Origin: Roseococcus microcysteis
GTDB lineage: Bacteria; Pseudomonadota; Alphaproteobacteria; Acetobacterales; Acetobacteraceae
DNA: 64,000 nucleotides
NCBI RefSeq assembly: GCF_014764365.1
Contig: NZ_CP061718.1
Location: 186,001-250,000 of the forward strand
Reading direction: 5' to 3'
The notes below the pieces were generated by a model that saw only the letters and a list, made by a program, of their open reading frames with translations, made no database searches and was not told the origin of the DNA. Below are positions 1-8,837 of this stretch, in pieces. The position numbers and the translations under genes are program-made. Position 1 is the first letter of the stretch; each line of letters begins with the position of its first letter.

Positions 1-657
1 GATGCCCGCATTCGGCGCCACGGATTCCGCGATGATGGAGCCCACGAAGGCCACCGTGATCGCGATCTTCAGCGAGGCGAAGAAATAGGGCATGGCCCGC
101 GGCAGGCCGACCTTGCGGATGATGTCCACGGGCCGCGCCCCCAGCGCGCGCAGCACGTCGCGCAATTCGGGTTCCACGGTCGCGATGCCCGTCGCCACAT
201 TCACCAATATGGGGAAGAAGCTGATCAGGAAGGCCGTGATGATGGCCGGCCAGACGCCGATGCCGAACCACACGATCAGCACCGGCACCACCGCCACCTT
301 GGGGATGGAGTTGAAGGCGATCAGCAGCGGGTAGAGCCCCTTGTAGATCAGAGTCGAACTGCCGATGGCCACCCCCAGCACCAGCCCCGCCACCACGGCC
401 AGGCCAAAGCCCACCAGCGTGGTGAACAGCGTCTGCAGGCTGTCATCCAGCAGCGGCTTCCACCACTTCACCGCGGCCTCGAAGATGTCCGAGGGCGCGG
501 GCAGGATGAAGGGGACGATGCCGAAGGCGCGGACCACCACCTCCCACAGCCCGAAGGTGCCGAAGATCACGATCCAGGGCAGCCAGGCCTGGAGGCGGCG
601 GTGGCGGCGCGCCGCGGCCGCCATGGCGATGAGGCGGGCATTGGCCTTGGCGGACAT
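1..657 (-). CDS. ABC transporter permease, SsuC/TauC type (partial)
   Basis: Inner-membrane permease of a nitrate/sulfonate/taurine/thiamine-precursor type importer. The open frame starts at 657 with MSAKANARL and runs off the left edge of the window. Several hydrophobic helices are visible (for example around TLVGFGLAVVAGLVLGVAIG), and the EAA-type cytoplasmic loop is present (ELRDVLRALGARPVDIIRKV), which contacts the ATPase. The ATG overlaps the stop of the upstream ATPase gene by one base (TGATG), so the two are translationally coupled. The C-terminus is missing. The transported substrate cannot be read from this sequence. Confidence 0.85.
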   Translation of the reverse strand, partial: MSAKANARLIAMAAAARRHRRLQAWLPWIVIFGTFGLWEVVVRAFGIVPFILPAPSDIFEAAVKWWKPLLDDSLQTLFTTLVGFGLAVVAGLVLGVAIGSSTLIYKGLYPLLIAFNSIPKVAVVPVLIVWFGIGVWPAIITAFLISFFPILVNVATGIATVEPELRDVLRALGARPVDIIRKVGLPRAMPYFFASLKIAITVAFVGSIIAESVAPNAGI

Positions 658-1457
658 CAGACCACCTCCTCGCCGCGACGCGCGGCGGCGATATAGGCGC
701 GGAGATCCGCGACCAGGGCTGTGAACTCGGGCAGGAAGGTCGTCTCCATGGTGCGCGGGCGGGGGAAGGGCACCTTGCGTTCCGCGATGATGCGGCCCGG
801 CCGGCTGCTCATGACCAGCACGCGGTCGGCCAGGTAGGCGGCCTCGCGCAGGTCGTGCGTGACCAGGATCACGGTGGGCTTGCGCGCCATCCAGACCTGC
901 TGGAGCACGTCCCACAGATCCTCGCGCGTGAAGACGTCGAGCGCGCTGAAGGGCTCGTCCAGCATCAGCAGCGGCGGTTCGTGGATGAGCGCGCGGCAGA
1001 GGCTGGTGCGCTGCTGCATGCCGCCCGAGAGCTGGTAGGGATACTTCGCCCCGAACCCCTCCAGCCCGACCAGCTTCAGGAGGTCCAGCGCCTTCTGCTC
1101 ATAGGCCACGCGTTCGCGCCGCAGGCGGGCGCGATGGGCGGGCACGACCTCCAGCGGCAGCATGACGTTGTCCAGGATGCGCCGCCAGGGCAGGAGCGTC
1201 GGGTTCTGGAACGCCATGCCGACCAGGCTCAGCGGTTCGTCCACCTCGCGCCCGGCCACCACCACATTGCCGTCCGTCGCGGGCCAGAGGCCGGAAACGA
1301 GGCGCATCAGCGTGGACTTGCCGCAGCCCGAGGGGCCGACCACGGCCACGAACTCGCCCTCGGCCACGTTCATGGAACAGCCTTCGAGGGCGAGCGTGCC
1401 CTCCACCCCGCCATAGCGCATGGCGACGTTGTCAATCTCGACGAAGGCCCGGCTCAT
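657..1457 (-). CDS. ABC transporter ATP-binding protein, SsuB/TauB type
   Basis: ATPase of 266 aa that powers the adjacent permease. Visible motifs: Walker A GPSGCGKST, Q-loop around FQNPTLLPW, signature LSGGMQQR, Walker B LLMLDEPFSALD and the switch histidine in VILVTHD. The length and the FTREDLWDVLQQVW segment after Walker B are typical of the nitrate/sulfonate/bicarbonate importer group. It lies between the binding-protein gene (182 bases upstream) and the permease (one-base overlap). The three form one minus-strand operon. Substrate unknown. Confidence 0.92.
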   Translation of the reverse strand: MSRAFVEIDNVAMRYGGVEGTLALEGCSMNVAEGEFVAVVGPSGCGKSTLMRLVSGLWPATDGNVVVAGREVDEPLSLVGMAFQNPTLLPWRRILDNVMLPLEVVPAHRARLRRERVAYEQKALDLLKLVGLEGFGAKYPYQLSGGMQQRTSLCRALIHEPPLLMLDEPFSALDVFTREDLWDVLQQVWMARKPTVILVTHDLREAAYLADRVLVMSSRPGRIIAERKVPFPRPRTMETTFLPEFTALVADLRAYIAAARRGEEVV

Positions 1458-1590
1458 GCGGAACCTGCGGGGGTGGGGCGGTGGGTCATGCGGGCGGCCT
1501 TGCAGGATGGGTCCAGCCCATCGCTAGCAAAGCCGGGCGCGCCTGCCCATGGATGGTTGAGGGAGGCGGGCGCGGGCGGGGCGGCGCCTG

Positions 1591-1614
1591 CCCAGGAAAC
1601 GGGCGTTTCCCGGG
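1591..1614 (-). other. Intercistronic stem-loop between binding-protein and ATPase genes
   Basis: GGAAAC (1595-1600) pairs with GTTTCC (1605-1610) around a four-base loop, and CCC/GGG arms flank it at 1591-1593 and 1612-1614. It lies in the 182-base gap after the binding-protein stop. In importer operons such hairpins often stabilise the upstream message and lower expression of the downstream genes. That role is inferred. No T-run follows. Confidence 0.4.
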
Positions 1615-1639
1615 TTCAGCGCCACCCCGTGCGGCAGGA

Positions 1640-2662
1640 TCAGATCCGCCGCTGGTCGGCGGGCGGCAGGAACTCCTCCGTGTAGAAGGCGCTGGCCTGG
1701 ACGCGCTGGGGCAGGTTGAAGGCGCCCTCGACGGCCTGGATGCCGGTCTGCATCCGGCCCATGTCCACGGCCGAGATGCCGTTGGCGCGGACATGGGGCG
1801 TGATCACCACGCGCTCCATGTTCAGCTCGTGCCGGGCCAGTTCGAGGGTGGCGTCGGTCAGCGGCTCCACCTGGCGCAGCACACGGATCATGCCCTGGGG
1901 GTCGCTGATGGTGTCGCGGAAGCCGCGGATCAGCGCCGAGACGGCGCCACGCACCACTTCGGGGTTGCGCTGCGCATAGGCGCGGGTGGTGAGGATGGCC
2001 CCGCCATAGAGGTTCAGCCCGTGGTCGTAATACATCATGGTCCGCTGCGCCGGCAGGTCCATCCCGATGCCGCGCAGGGCCAGCGCCGAGGTGGTGACGA
2101 AGCCCGTGATGCCATCGGCCTCGCGCCGCACCAGCATGGGCTCGCGGAGCGCGGGCGAGACCGAGAGGAAGGTGACCTTCGACGCATCCACGCCCGCCGC
2201 CCGCGCGAAGGCGGGGAAGAGCTGCCGGCCCGCGTCGAAGTCGGGGGCGGCGAGGCGCTTGCCCTCCAGGTCCTTCGGCTCGCGGATCGGCCCGTCGGCG
2301 CGCACGATGGCGCAGAGCGGCGCGCGGTCATGCAGCACCGCCACGCAGATGAGGCCCGCATCGGGGTTCTGCGCCACGAATCGGATGGCGGGGTTGATGT
2401 CGGCATAGCCCATGTCGTGGCTGCCGCTGATCAGCGCCGGCGGCACCCCGCCCGAGCCCTGGCCGCGGTCAATCTGCACATCAATGTTGGCCTCGCGGAA
2501 ATAGCCCTTCTCCCGCGCCACGAGCGCGAAGGCGTTGGGCGACTGGAAGGCCCAGTCCAGCGTCAGGCGCAGCCGCGCCGCCTGGGCGCGGGCGAGGCCG
2601 GGGGCGGCGAGCGGCAGCGCGCCCGCGCCGAGAAGCGCGGCGCGGCGGGGAAGGCGGGTCAT
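1640..2662 (-). CDS. ABC transporter substrate-binding protein, NMT1/SsuA-like
   Basis: Periplasmic binding protein of 340 aa, the first gene of the importer operon. The frame stays open far upstream, but the start at 2662 (MTRLPRRAALLGAGALP) gives a twin-arginine-like signal peptide ending near LARAQA. The mature N-terminus LRLTLDWAFQSPNAFALVA is characteristic of the NMT1/THI5-like family that binds thiamine precursors, sulfonates or nitrate. ALISGSHDMGY and the RADGPIREPKDLEGKRLA segment match the usual lobe motifs. The ligand is not predictable by eye. Confidence 0.88.
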   Translation of the reverse strand: MTRLPRRAALLGAGALPLAAPGLARAQAARLRLTLDWAFQSPNAFALVAREKGYFREANIDVQIDRGQGSGGVPPALISGSHDMGYADINPAIRFVAQNPDAGLICVAVLHDRAPLCAIVRADGPIREPKDLEGKRLAAPDFDAGRQLFPAFARAAGVDASKVTFLSVSPALREPMLVRREADGITGFVTTSALALRGIGMDLPAQRTMMYYDHGLNLYGGAILTTRAYAQRNPEVVRGAVSALIRGFRDTISDPQGMIRVLRQVEPLTDATLELARHELNMERVVITPHVRANGISAVDMGRMQTGIQAVEGAFNLPQRVQASAFYTEEFLPPADQRRI

Positions 2663-2791
2663 GCGGGGCGTCCTTGCGTGCATCGGAAGGCGCGCAAAGT
2701 GGCGCAGCAGGGGGGCGCCGATCAAGCGTCGTGCATTGTCCTGCGCCGCCGCGCGCCCCATCCTCTTGGCAAAGCGAGGCAGGAGAGCCCC

Positions 2792-3208
2792 ATGACCCAT
2801 GTCCCCGACGTTTCCCCCCAGGCCGCCTGGGAGGCGCTCAAGACCGACCCGAACGCCGTGCTGGTGGATGTCCGCACCGATGCCGAGTGGAATTTCGTGG
2901 GCCTGCCCGACCTGTCGGAGCTGGGGAAGAAGGTCGTGCTGATCCCCTGGCAGATGTTCCCCACCATGCAGGTGAACAGCCAGTTCACCGAGCATCTGCG
3001 CAAGGCGGGTGTCACACCCGAAAGCCGCGTCTACTACCTCTGCCGCTCCGGCGCGCGCAGCCTGGCGGCGGGCCAGGCGGCGCAGGCGGCGGGCTTCCCC
3101 CAGGCCTTCAACGTGGCCGATGGCTTCGAAGGGCCGGTGGGGCCGGATGGCCATCGGGGCGGCGTGGCCGGCTGGAAGGCGGAGGGCCTGCCCTGGGTGC
3201 AAAGGTAG
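2792..3208 (+). CDS. Rhodanese-like domain protein
   Basis: Single rhodanese domain of 138 aa, a sulfurtransferase or sulfur-carrier fold in the cytoplasm. The active-site loop is CRSGARS, with the catalytic cysteine preceded by YYL. The N-terminal VLVDVRTDAEW motif is typical of the family. A good ribosome-binding site (aggag, 2781-2785) precedes ATG 2792. An in-frame extension far upstream has no such support and runs antisense to the ABC binding-protein gene. The physiological sulfur donor is unknown. Confidence 0.9.
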   Translation: MTHVPDVSPQAAWEALKTDPNAVLVDVRTDAEWNFVGLPDLSELGKKVVLIPWQMFPTMQVNSQFTEHLRKAGVTPESRVYYLCRSGARSLAAGQAAQAAGFPQAFNVADGFEGPVGPDGHRGGVAGWKAEGLPWVQR

Positions 3209-3226
3209 GGGCGGGCGGGGCCACCC

Positions 3227-6200
3227 TCACTCCGCCGGCTCCAGCACCGCCGGCCGTGGGGCCGGCGCCGCCGGGCTGGCCGGGCGGTTGCGGCCCAGCG
3301 CCAGGGCGTGCATGGCCGGCACCACCACCAGCGTCGCCACCGTGCCCACCAGCAGCCCGCCGATCATCGCGATGGCCATGGGCCCCCAGAAGACCGAGGT
3401 GGTCAGCGGGATGAAGGCCAGGATGGCGGCGAGTGCCGTCAGGATCACCGGCCGCGCGCGGCGGACGGTGCTCTCGATGATGGCCTCGCGCAGCGGCAGG
3501 CCCGCCGCCTGGTCCTGCTGCACCTGGTCCACCAGGATCAGCGTGTTGCGCATCACCATCCCCGCCAGCGCGATCACGCCCAGCAGCGCCACGAAGCCGA
3601 AGGGGGCGTCCATGATGAGCAGCGCGGCCGCGGCGCCCGGAATGCCGAGCGGGGCCGTCGCCATCACCAGCGCCATGCTGCCCAGGCTGCGCAGCTGGAT
3701 CATCAGCAGCGTGACCATCACCGCCACCATCACCGGGAACATGGCCAGCAGCGAGGCATTGGCCTTCGCACTCTCGCCCGCCGCGCCGCTCACCTCCATG
3801 CGGTAGCCGGGGGGCAGGGCGGCGACGAAGGGGGCCAGCACGGGCAGGGCGGCCGCCGTCACGTCGGGCGCCTGGAGCCCCGGGCGGATCTGCGACTGCA
3901 CGGTGATGAAGGGCTCGCGGTTGCGGCGCCAGAGGATGGGCTCCTCCATCACCGGCACCAGGCGCGCCACCTGCGAGAGCGGCACGGCGCCCGCGGGCGT
4001 GGCCAGCGTCAGGTCGCCCAGCCGGTCGAGCCCCGCGCGTTCCTCCGGTGTCGCGCGCAGCCGCACCGCGACCTCGCGCGTGCCTTCGCGCACCGAGGTC
4101 GCGTCCACGCCCGAGAGCAGCGTGGCCAGCGAGGTCGCCACCGCCTGGGGCGAGAGGCCGAGCTGCGCCACGCGCTCGCGGTCCAGTTCGAGGCGCAGCG
4201 CGGGCGCGCGTTCGCTCCAATCGGTCTGGAGGGACACGGTGCCGGGGACGGTGCGCAGCAGCGCGATCATCCGGTCGGCTTGTTCGCGCAGCACGTCGGG
4301 GTCGGGGCCGGTGATGCGGAAAGCGACGGGGAAGGCCACAGGCGGGCCGAAATCGAGGCGCGAGACGCGCACCCGCGCCTCGGGGAAGGCGCCGTCATCC
4401 ACCAGGCCGATCAGCCTTTCGCGCAGGCGTTCGCGCGCCGCCACGTCGCGCGTGACGATGATGAGCTTGGCGAAGTTCTCATTGGGCAGGTCGGGGTTGA
4501 GTGCGAGGAAGAAGCGCGGTGCGCCGGCGCCCAGATAGGTGGTGAAATGGACCGCGTCCGCGTCGCCCTCCACCGCCTGCTCCACGCGCCGCGCCACGGC
4601 TTCCGTGGCGGCGAAGGAGGCGCCCTGGCGCAGGTTGATGTCCACCAGCAATTCGAGGCGCTGCGAGGCCGGGAAGAACTGCTTCTTGGTGGCGGCCATG
4701 CCGGCGAAGCCCGCGCCCATCAGCACCAGCAGCGCCGCCAGCGTCAGCAGCCGGTTGTTCACCGTCCAGGTCACGCCCCGCCGCAGCAGCCGGTACCAGC
4801 GGCCGTCATGCACGTCATGGCCGTGGTGGTTCGGCGTCACGCGCAGCAGCTTGGCGCCCAGCCAGGGGGTGAAGATGATGGCGACCACCCAGCTCGCGAC
4901 CAGCGCCGCCCCCACCACCCAGAAGATGCCGCCCGCATATTCGCCCGAAGTGGACGCCGCGAAGCCCACCGGGATGAAGCCCGCCACCGTGACGAGCGTG
5001 CCCGTCAGCATGGGCCCCGCCGTGCTGGTCCAGGCGAAGCCCGCGGCCCGCACTTTCTCCCACCCCTGTTCGAGCTTCACCGCCATGGCCTCGATCGCGA
5101 TGATCGCGTCATCCACCAGCAGGCCCAGCGCCAGGATGAGCGCGCCGAGGGAGATGCGCTCCAGCTCCGTCCCGCGCCAGGCCATGAAGAGAAAGACGAA
5201 GGAGAGCGTCAGCGGCACGGCCAGCGCCACGATCACCCCCGCGCGGAAGCCGAGCGAGAGGAAGGAGACCAGCAGCACCACGCCCAGCGCCGCCGCCAGT
5301 TTCAGCAGGAACTCGTTCACGCTTTCCGCCACGATATGCGGCTGGTCGGCCACGGCCGAGAGCGTCAGCCCCAGCGGCAATTCGGCGCGGATGGCGGCGA
5401 GTTCCGCGTTCAGCGCCGCCCCCAGCCGCAGCACGTCATGCCCGGGGCGCTTGGTCAGGCCCAGCAGCACGGCCGGTTCGCCCATGTGGCGGATGGATTG
5501 GGAGGGCGGGTCCGCGAGGCCCCGCGTGATGGTGGCGATGTCGCCCAGGCGGATGCTGGTGCCGCCGGCCGCGATCGGGATCTCCGCGATGCTCGCCATG
5601 CCGTCCAGCCCCTCGGGCAGGCGCAGGTTCACGCGCGTCACGCCGGTCTCGACCTCGCCCGCGGGGGTCACGGGGTTGTGGCGGGCCAGCGCCTCGCTGA
5701 TGGCCTGGGGCTGGATGCCCAGCGTGGCGAGGCGCGCATGGCTGATCTCGACATGGATGCGCTGCGTCTCCTCGCCGAAGAGCGAGACCTTCTCCACGCC
5801 CTCCACGCGGCGCAGCCGGTCGCGCAGGCGTTCGCCCTGGCGCACCAGCTCCGCATTGTCGGCGCCGCGCAGCGCCAGCACGGCGGAATAGACGTCCGAA
5901 TACTCGTCGTCGAAGAAGGGGCCGCGCACGCCCGAGGGCAAGGTGTGGCGGATGTCGCCCACCCGCTTGCGCACCTGATACCAGAGTTCGGGCACCAGGC
6001 GCGGCGGCGTGTCGTCGCGCAGCAGCACGGTGGTGGTGGCCACGCCCGGCCGGCTGTAGGTCTGCAACACGTCCAGCCAGGGCAGGCCCACAAGGCGCGC
6101 CTCGATGCGCTCGGCCACCTGGTTCTGCATTTCCTCGGCCGTGGCGCCGGGCCAGGCGGTGCTGACGACCATCACCTTCAGCGTGAAGGCCGGGTCCTCG

Positions 6201-6316
6201 GCGCGGCCCAGCTTGGTCCAGGCCCAGGCGCCGGCCACCAGCAGCAGCACCATGGCGAAGAGGGTGAGCTGCCCCTGCCGGATCGCCGCCTCGCTCGGGT
6301 TGAAGCGGCCCAGCAT
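3227..6316 (-). CDS. RND efflux transporter permease subunit (AcrB/HAE1 family)
   Basis: Proton-driven inner-membrane pump of 1029 aa, the normal length of the family. Twelve TM segments are expected: TM1 is near FAMVLLLVAGAWAW, followed by a large periplasmic loop. TM4 carries the adjacent aspartates of the proton relay (LALGLLVDDAIIAIEAM). I chose ATG 6316 (MLGRFNPSEAAIR) because it overlaps the adaptor stop by one base (TGATG). An upstream extension would lie inside the adaptor gene. It works with the lipoprotein adaptor directly upstream. No outer-membrane TolC-like gene is in the window, so an unlinked channel is probably used. Confidence 0.93.
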   Translation of the reverse strand: MLGRFNPSEAAIRQGQLTLFAMVLLLVAGAWAWTKLGRAEDPAFTLKVMVVSTAWPGATAEEMQNQVAERIEARLVGLPWLDVLQTYSRPGVATTTVLLRDDTPPRLVPELWYQVRKRVGDIRHTLPSGVRGPFFDDEYSDVYSAVLALRGADNAELVRQGERLRDRLRRVEGVEKVSLFGEETQRIHVEISHARLATLGIQPQAISEALARHNPVTPAGEVETGVTRVNLRLPEGLDGMASIAEIPIAAGGTSIRLGDIATITRGLADPPSQSIRHMGEPAVLLGLTKRPGHDVLRLGAALNAELAAIRAELPLGLTLSAVADQPHIVAESVNEFLLKLAAALGVVLLVSFLSLGFRAGVIVALAVPLTLSFVFLFMAWRGTELERISLGALILALGLLVDDAIIAIEAMAVKLEQGWEKVRAAGFAWTSTAGPMLTGTLVTVAGFIPVGFAASTSGEYAGGIFWVVGAALVASWVVAIIFTPWLGAKLLRVTPNHHGHDVHDGRWYRLLRRGVTWTVNNRLLTLAALLVLMGAGFAGMAATKKQFFPASQRLELLVDINLRQGASFAATEAVARRVEQAVEGDADAVHFTTYLGAGAPRFFLALNPDLPNENFAKLIIVTRDVAARERLRERLIGLVDDGAFPEARVRVSRLDFGPPVAFPVAFRITGPDPDVLREQADRMIALLRTVPGTVSLQTDWSERAPALRLELDRERVAQLGLSPQAVATSLATLLSGVDATSVREGTREVAVRLRATPEERAGLDRLGDLTLATPAGAVPLSQVARLVPVMEEPILWRRNREPFITVQSQIRPGLQAPDVTAAALPVLAPFVAALPPGYRMEVSGAAGESAKANASLLAMFPVMVAVMVTLLMIQLRSLGSMALVMATAPLGIPGAAAALLIMDAPFGFVALLGVIALAGMVMRNTLILVDQVQQDQAAGLPLREAIIESTVRRARPVILTALAAILAFIPLTTSVFWGPMAIAMIGGLLVGTVATLVVVPAMHALALGRNRPASPAAPAPRPAVLEPAE

Positions 6317-7401
6317 CAGCGCAGGCTCCCGGCCAGGCGGCTGTCCACGGCGCGCACCCTCGCCTCCGGCATCAGCAGCTGGGCGCCCATGGCGACGATG
6401 GGCGTGCCTTCGGGCAGCGCCGCGCGGATGGTGGCGGCCTGGGCGGTCAGCGCCACCACGGTGACGGGTTCGGACACCACGCGCCCCTCGGGGGTGATGC
6501 GCCACACCATGGGGCCCTGGCCGCGGTCATGCAGCGCGCCCAGCGGCACGCGGGCCAGCGGGGTGGCGGCCGCCTGGGTGCCGAGGGTGACGGTGGCCGT
6601 CATGCCGAGCCGTGCCCATTCGGGCGGCTCGCTCAGCGTGAAGCGGGCGGCATAGGTGCGCAGCGTGGGGTCGGCGCTGGCCGCCACCTCGCGCAGGCGG
6701 GCGGGCAGGGCGACATCGGGCCGCGCCCAGAAGCGGATGCTGGCCTCGGCGGTGCCGGTGCGGTCCTCGGGCAGCTGGACCAGCACCTCGACCTCGCTGG
6801 GGTCGGCCAGGCGCAGCACGGGCGTGCCCTCGGCCACCACCTGGCCCGCCTCGCCCAGGATCGCGGTGACGAGGCCGGCGCCGGGGGCGCGCAGCGTGGC
6901 ATAGTCCAGCCGGTTCACCGCGAGGTCGCGCTGGGCGCGGGCGGCGGCGAGGCGCTGGGCGGCGCTGCGGGCGGTGGCGTCGCGGGCCTCGTGGAAGGCG
7001 CGGGCGACATGGCCGGCGGCGAGCAGCTGGCGGGAGCGCGCGGCCTCGGCGGCGGCCTGGATGGAGTTGGCTTCCGCGGAGAGCACCTCGGCCTCGGCCG
7101 CGGCGAGGGAGAGTTCCAGGTCGCGCGCCTCGAGCCGGAACAGGGGCTGGCCGGCCGTCACCTCGGCGCCCAGATCCACCAGCCGTTCGGCGATGCGGCC
7201 GGAGGCGCGGAAGGCCACATCGGCCTCGCGCCGGGCGCGCAGCGTGCCGGTGAAGGCGGGGCCGGCCTCGGCGGGGAGATGGGCGATGCGGGCGGCCTGG
7301 ACGGCGCGGGGCGCTTCCTCGGGCGGCGGGGCGCTGGATTCCGCCTGGGGCATGCAGGCCGAGAGCAGCAGCACCGCGGGGATGAGGGCAAGGCGTGTCA
7401 T
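6316..7401 (-). CDS. RND efflux periplasmic adaptor (membrane fusion protein), lipoprotein
   Basis: Adaptor of 361 aa linking the RND pump to an outer-membrane channel. The N-terminus has a lipoprotein signal with lipobox LLSAC, so it should be anchored to the inner membrane. It then shows the barrel-sandwich and hairpin order of the family: FTGTLRARREADVAFRASG, an alanine-rich coiled-coil hairpin, and RLDYATLRAPGAGLVTAI. It is the first gene of the pump operon. A TetR gene lies 95 bases upstream on the same strand and is the likely regulator. Confidence 0.92.
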   Translation of the reverse strand: MTRLALIPAVLLLSACMPQAESSAPPPEEAPRAVQAARIAHLPAEAGPAFTGTLRARREADVAFRASGRIAERLVDLGAEVTAGQPLFRLEARDLELSLAAAEAEVLSAEANSIQAAAEAARSRQLLAAGHVARAFHEARDATARSAAQRLAAARAQRDLAVNRLDYATLRAPGAGLVTAILGEAGQVVAEGTPVLRLADPSEVEVLVQLPEDRTGTAEASIRFWARPDVALPARLREVAASADPTLRTYAARFTLSEPPEWARLGMTATVTLGTQAAATPLARVPLGALHDRGQGPMVWRITPEGRVVSEPVTVVALTAQAATIRAALPEGTPIVAMGAQLLMPEARVRAVDSRLAGSLR

Positions 7402-7407
7402 GGAAGG

Positions 7408-7427
7408 AGGCTCCGTCGCTGGAGCCT
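7408..7427 (-). promoter_or_regulatory. Hairpin overlapping the ribosome-binding site of the efflux operon
   Basis: AGGCTCC and GGAGCCT form a perfect 7-bp inverted repeat with a six-base loop. Read on the minus strand, the GGAG about ten bases upstream of the adaptor ATG (7401) lies in the 3' arm. Folding of the leader would therefore hide the ribosome-binding site. It could equally be a protein operator. Confidence 0.45.
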
Positions 7428-7496
7428 GATTATGCTATCCGCTGACGATTTTCAACATTCATCAGTCAACAAATCACCGACGACAGATCGCCAGCA

Positions 7497-8108
7497 TCAA
7501 CGCTCAATCCGCAGCGCGTCCATCAGCAGGTCCATGGCCGCCTCCAGGTCCGCCCCCATCCGGTCGGGCTCGAAGCCGTGGCTCAGGCAATCCGCGATCA
7601 GGACCGGGTGCATCCAGTGCATGGTGCATTGCTTCAGCGTCATCGCGGTCTGCACGGGGTCGCGGCGGCGGAACTCGCCGGTTTCCATCCCTTCGGCCAG
7701 CAGCCGGGCCCAGACATCCACCAGCCCCTCGATGAAGCGTTCGATCACGCCCCAATGCTCGGTCATGGCGGCGGTGACCATGTCGTGCAGCCGCTTCTCG
7801 CTGAAGAACAGGTCTATGTCGCGCTGGAACATCAGCCGCATGGAGGCGCGCAGCCGCGCCTCGGCCGAGCCGCCGCCGGTCGCGATGCTGTCCAGCTCGG
7901 CCACGATGCCCGTCAGCAGGCGCTGGGTGATGGCCTCGTTGATGGCGCTCTTGGAGGCGAAGAAGCGGTACACATTGGCGGGCGACATGCCGCATTCCCG
8001 CGCGATGTCCGCCACCGCCGTCTTCTGGTAGCCCAGGCTGCGGAAAAGCCGCTCGGCGGCGTCCGCGATGCGCGCGCGGGTGATCGCCTGGCTGTCGGGC
8101 ATGTTCAT
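7497..8108 (-). CDS. TetR family transcriptional regulator
   Basis: Repressor of 203 aa. The N-terminal helix-turn-helix is clear (residues about 10-55: AAERLFRSLGYQKTAVADI, then CGMSPANVYRFFASKSAIN). The C-terminal ligand domain is divergent, as usual. It lies just upstream of the RND adaptor and pump on the same strand, the standard arrangement for a local efflux repressor. A perfect 15-bp palindrome at 8136-8150 lies directly upstream and is the probable autoregulatory operator. The inducer is unknown. Confidence 0.92.
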   Translation of the reverse strand: MNMPDSQAITRARIADAAERLFRSLGYQKTAVADIARECGMSPANVYRFFASKSAINEAITQRLLTGIVAELDSIATGGGSAEARLRASMRLMFQRDIDLFFSEKRLHDMVTAAMTEHWGVIERFIEGLVDVWARLLAEGMETGEFRRRDPVQTAMTLKQCTMHWMHPVLIADCLSHGFEPDRMGADLEAAMDLLMDALRIER

Positions 8109-8135
8109 AAGGGCACCACCGGCGAAAGAGAAGAG

Positions 8136-8150
8136 TGACGAAATTCGTCA
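8136..8150. promoter_or_regulatory. Probable TetR operator, perfect 15-bp palindrome
   Basis: TGACGAA-A-TTCGTCA is a perfect odd palindrome 28 bases upstream of the TetR start and 90 bases upstream of the divergent DUF3237 gene. Size and symmetry fit a TetR-family operator. A TGACGA half-site also occurs at 7443-7448 upstream of the adaptor gene, which suggests shared control. Confidence 0.6.
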
Positions 8151-8240
8151 TCCAACATGGGCCTCACTCGCCCTCCGGCGCAAGCCCCACCTTCCCCCTA
8201 TTCGTCGCAGCGGGCAGGATCGCGCAGGAGGAAACACGAA

Positions 8241-8714
8241 ATGACCCAACCGCTTCCGCTCATTGTCGAGCACATCTTCACCATGGACATCACCGTGGGC
8301 GCCCCGCAGATGGCGGGGAAGGGCGCCGACGGGATGGACCTTCGCATCGTCCCCGTGACCGGCGGCGTGGTCTCCGGCCCCGCCTTGCAGGGCGAGGTGC
8401 TGGGCGGCACGGCGGCCGACTGGCTGCGGGTGGAGGCGGACGGCACCGCCCATATCGACGTGCGGCTCACCATCAAGGCGGCCTCGGGCGGGCTGGTCTA
8501 TGTGCAATATGCCGGCATCCGCACCGGCGCGCCCGAGGTGCTGGCGCGCCTGGGCGCCGGTGAGGCCGTGCCCGCCAGCGACTACTACTTCCGCACCCTG
8601 ATGCGCTTCCAGACCGCGGCACCCGATCTGGCCTGGCTGAACCGCACGCTGGGTGTGGGGGTGGGCCAGCGCCCGCCCTCCGGGCCGCGCTATGATGTCT
8701 ACGCGGTGCGCTAA
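8241..8714 (+). CDS. DUF3237 domain protein
   Basis: Protein of 157 aa belonging to the DUF3237 family, a small beta-barrel-like fold of unknown function often found with aromatic or acyl catabolism genes. The body (LRIVPVTGGVVSGPALQGEV, ADWLRVEADGTAHIDVRLTI, and the C-terminal SDYYFRTLMRFQT region) matches the family layout. ATG 8241 follows a strong ribosome-binding site (aggagg, 8226-8231). It is divergent from the TetR gene and shares its operator region. No signal peptide. Confidence 0.82.
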   Translation: MTQPLPLIVEHIFTMDITVGAPQMAGKGADGMDLRIVPVTGGVVSGPALQGEVLGGTAADWLRVEADGTAHIDVRLTIKAASGGLVYVQYAGIRTGAPEVLARLGAGEAVPASDYYFRTLMRFQTAAPDLAWLNRTLGVGVGQRPPSGPRYDVYAVR

Positions 8715-8731
8715 CCCTCAGCCACGCGTGT

Positions 8732-8790
8732 GGAACATGATGGGGTGACGGCCGGGACATGCACGGCCATGAAATCGCCCCATCATGTCC
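8732..8790. repeat. Nested inverted repeat after the DUF3237 gene
   Basis: ACATGATGGGG (8735-8745) is perfectly complementary to CCCCATCATGT (8778-8788). Inside it, GGCCG (8750-8754) pairs with CGGCC (8764-8768). The element follows the DUF3237 stop and precedes a small membrane-protein gene. No T-run follows, so it is not a classical terminator. It may be an mRNA stability structure or a REP-like palindrome. Confidence 0.5.
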
Positions 8791-8837
8791 GTCAAGCCGC
8801 CCCTTCCGGCGGTCAGTTTCGGCGCTGGAGACACAGC

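Noticed and set aside
2663-3202. Long N-terminal extension of the ABC binding protein
   Set aside because: It lies antisense to the rhodanese gene and precedes a clear signal peptide start at 2662.
8732-8756. GGAAC at 8732 as an EcfG promoter
   Set aside because: No GTT follows at the required distance; the bases belong to an inverted repeat.
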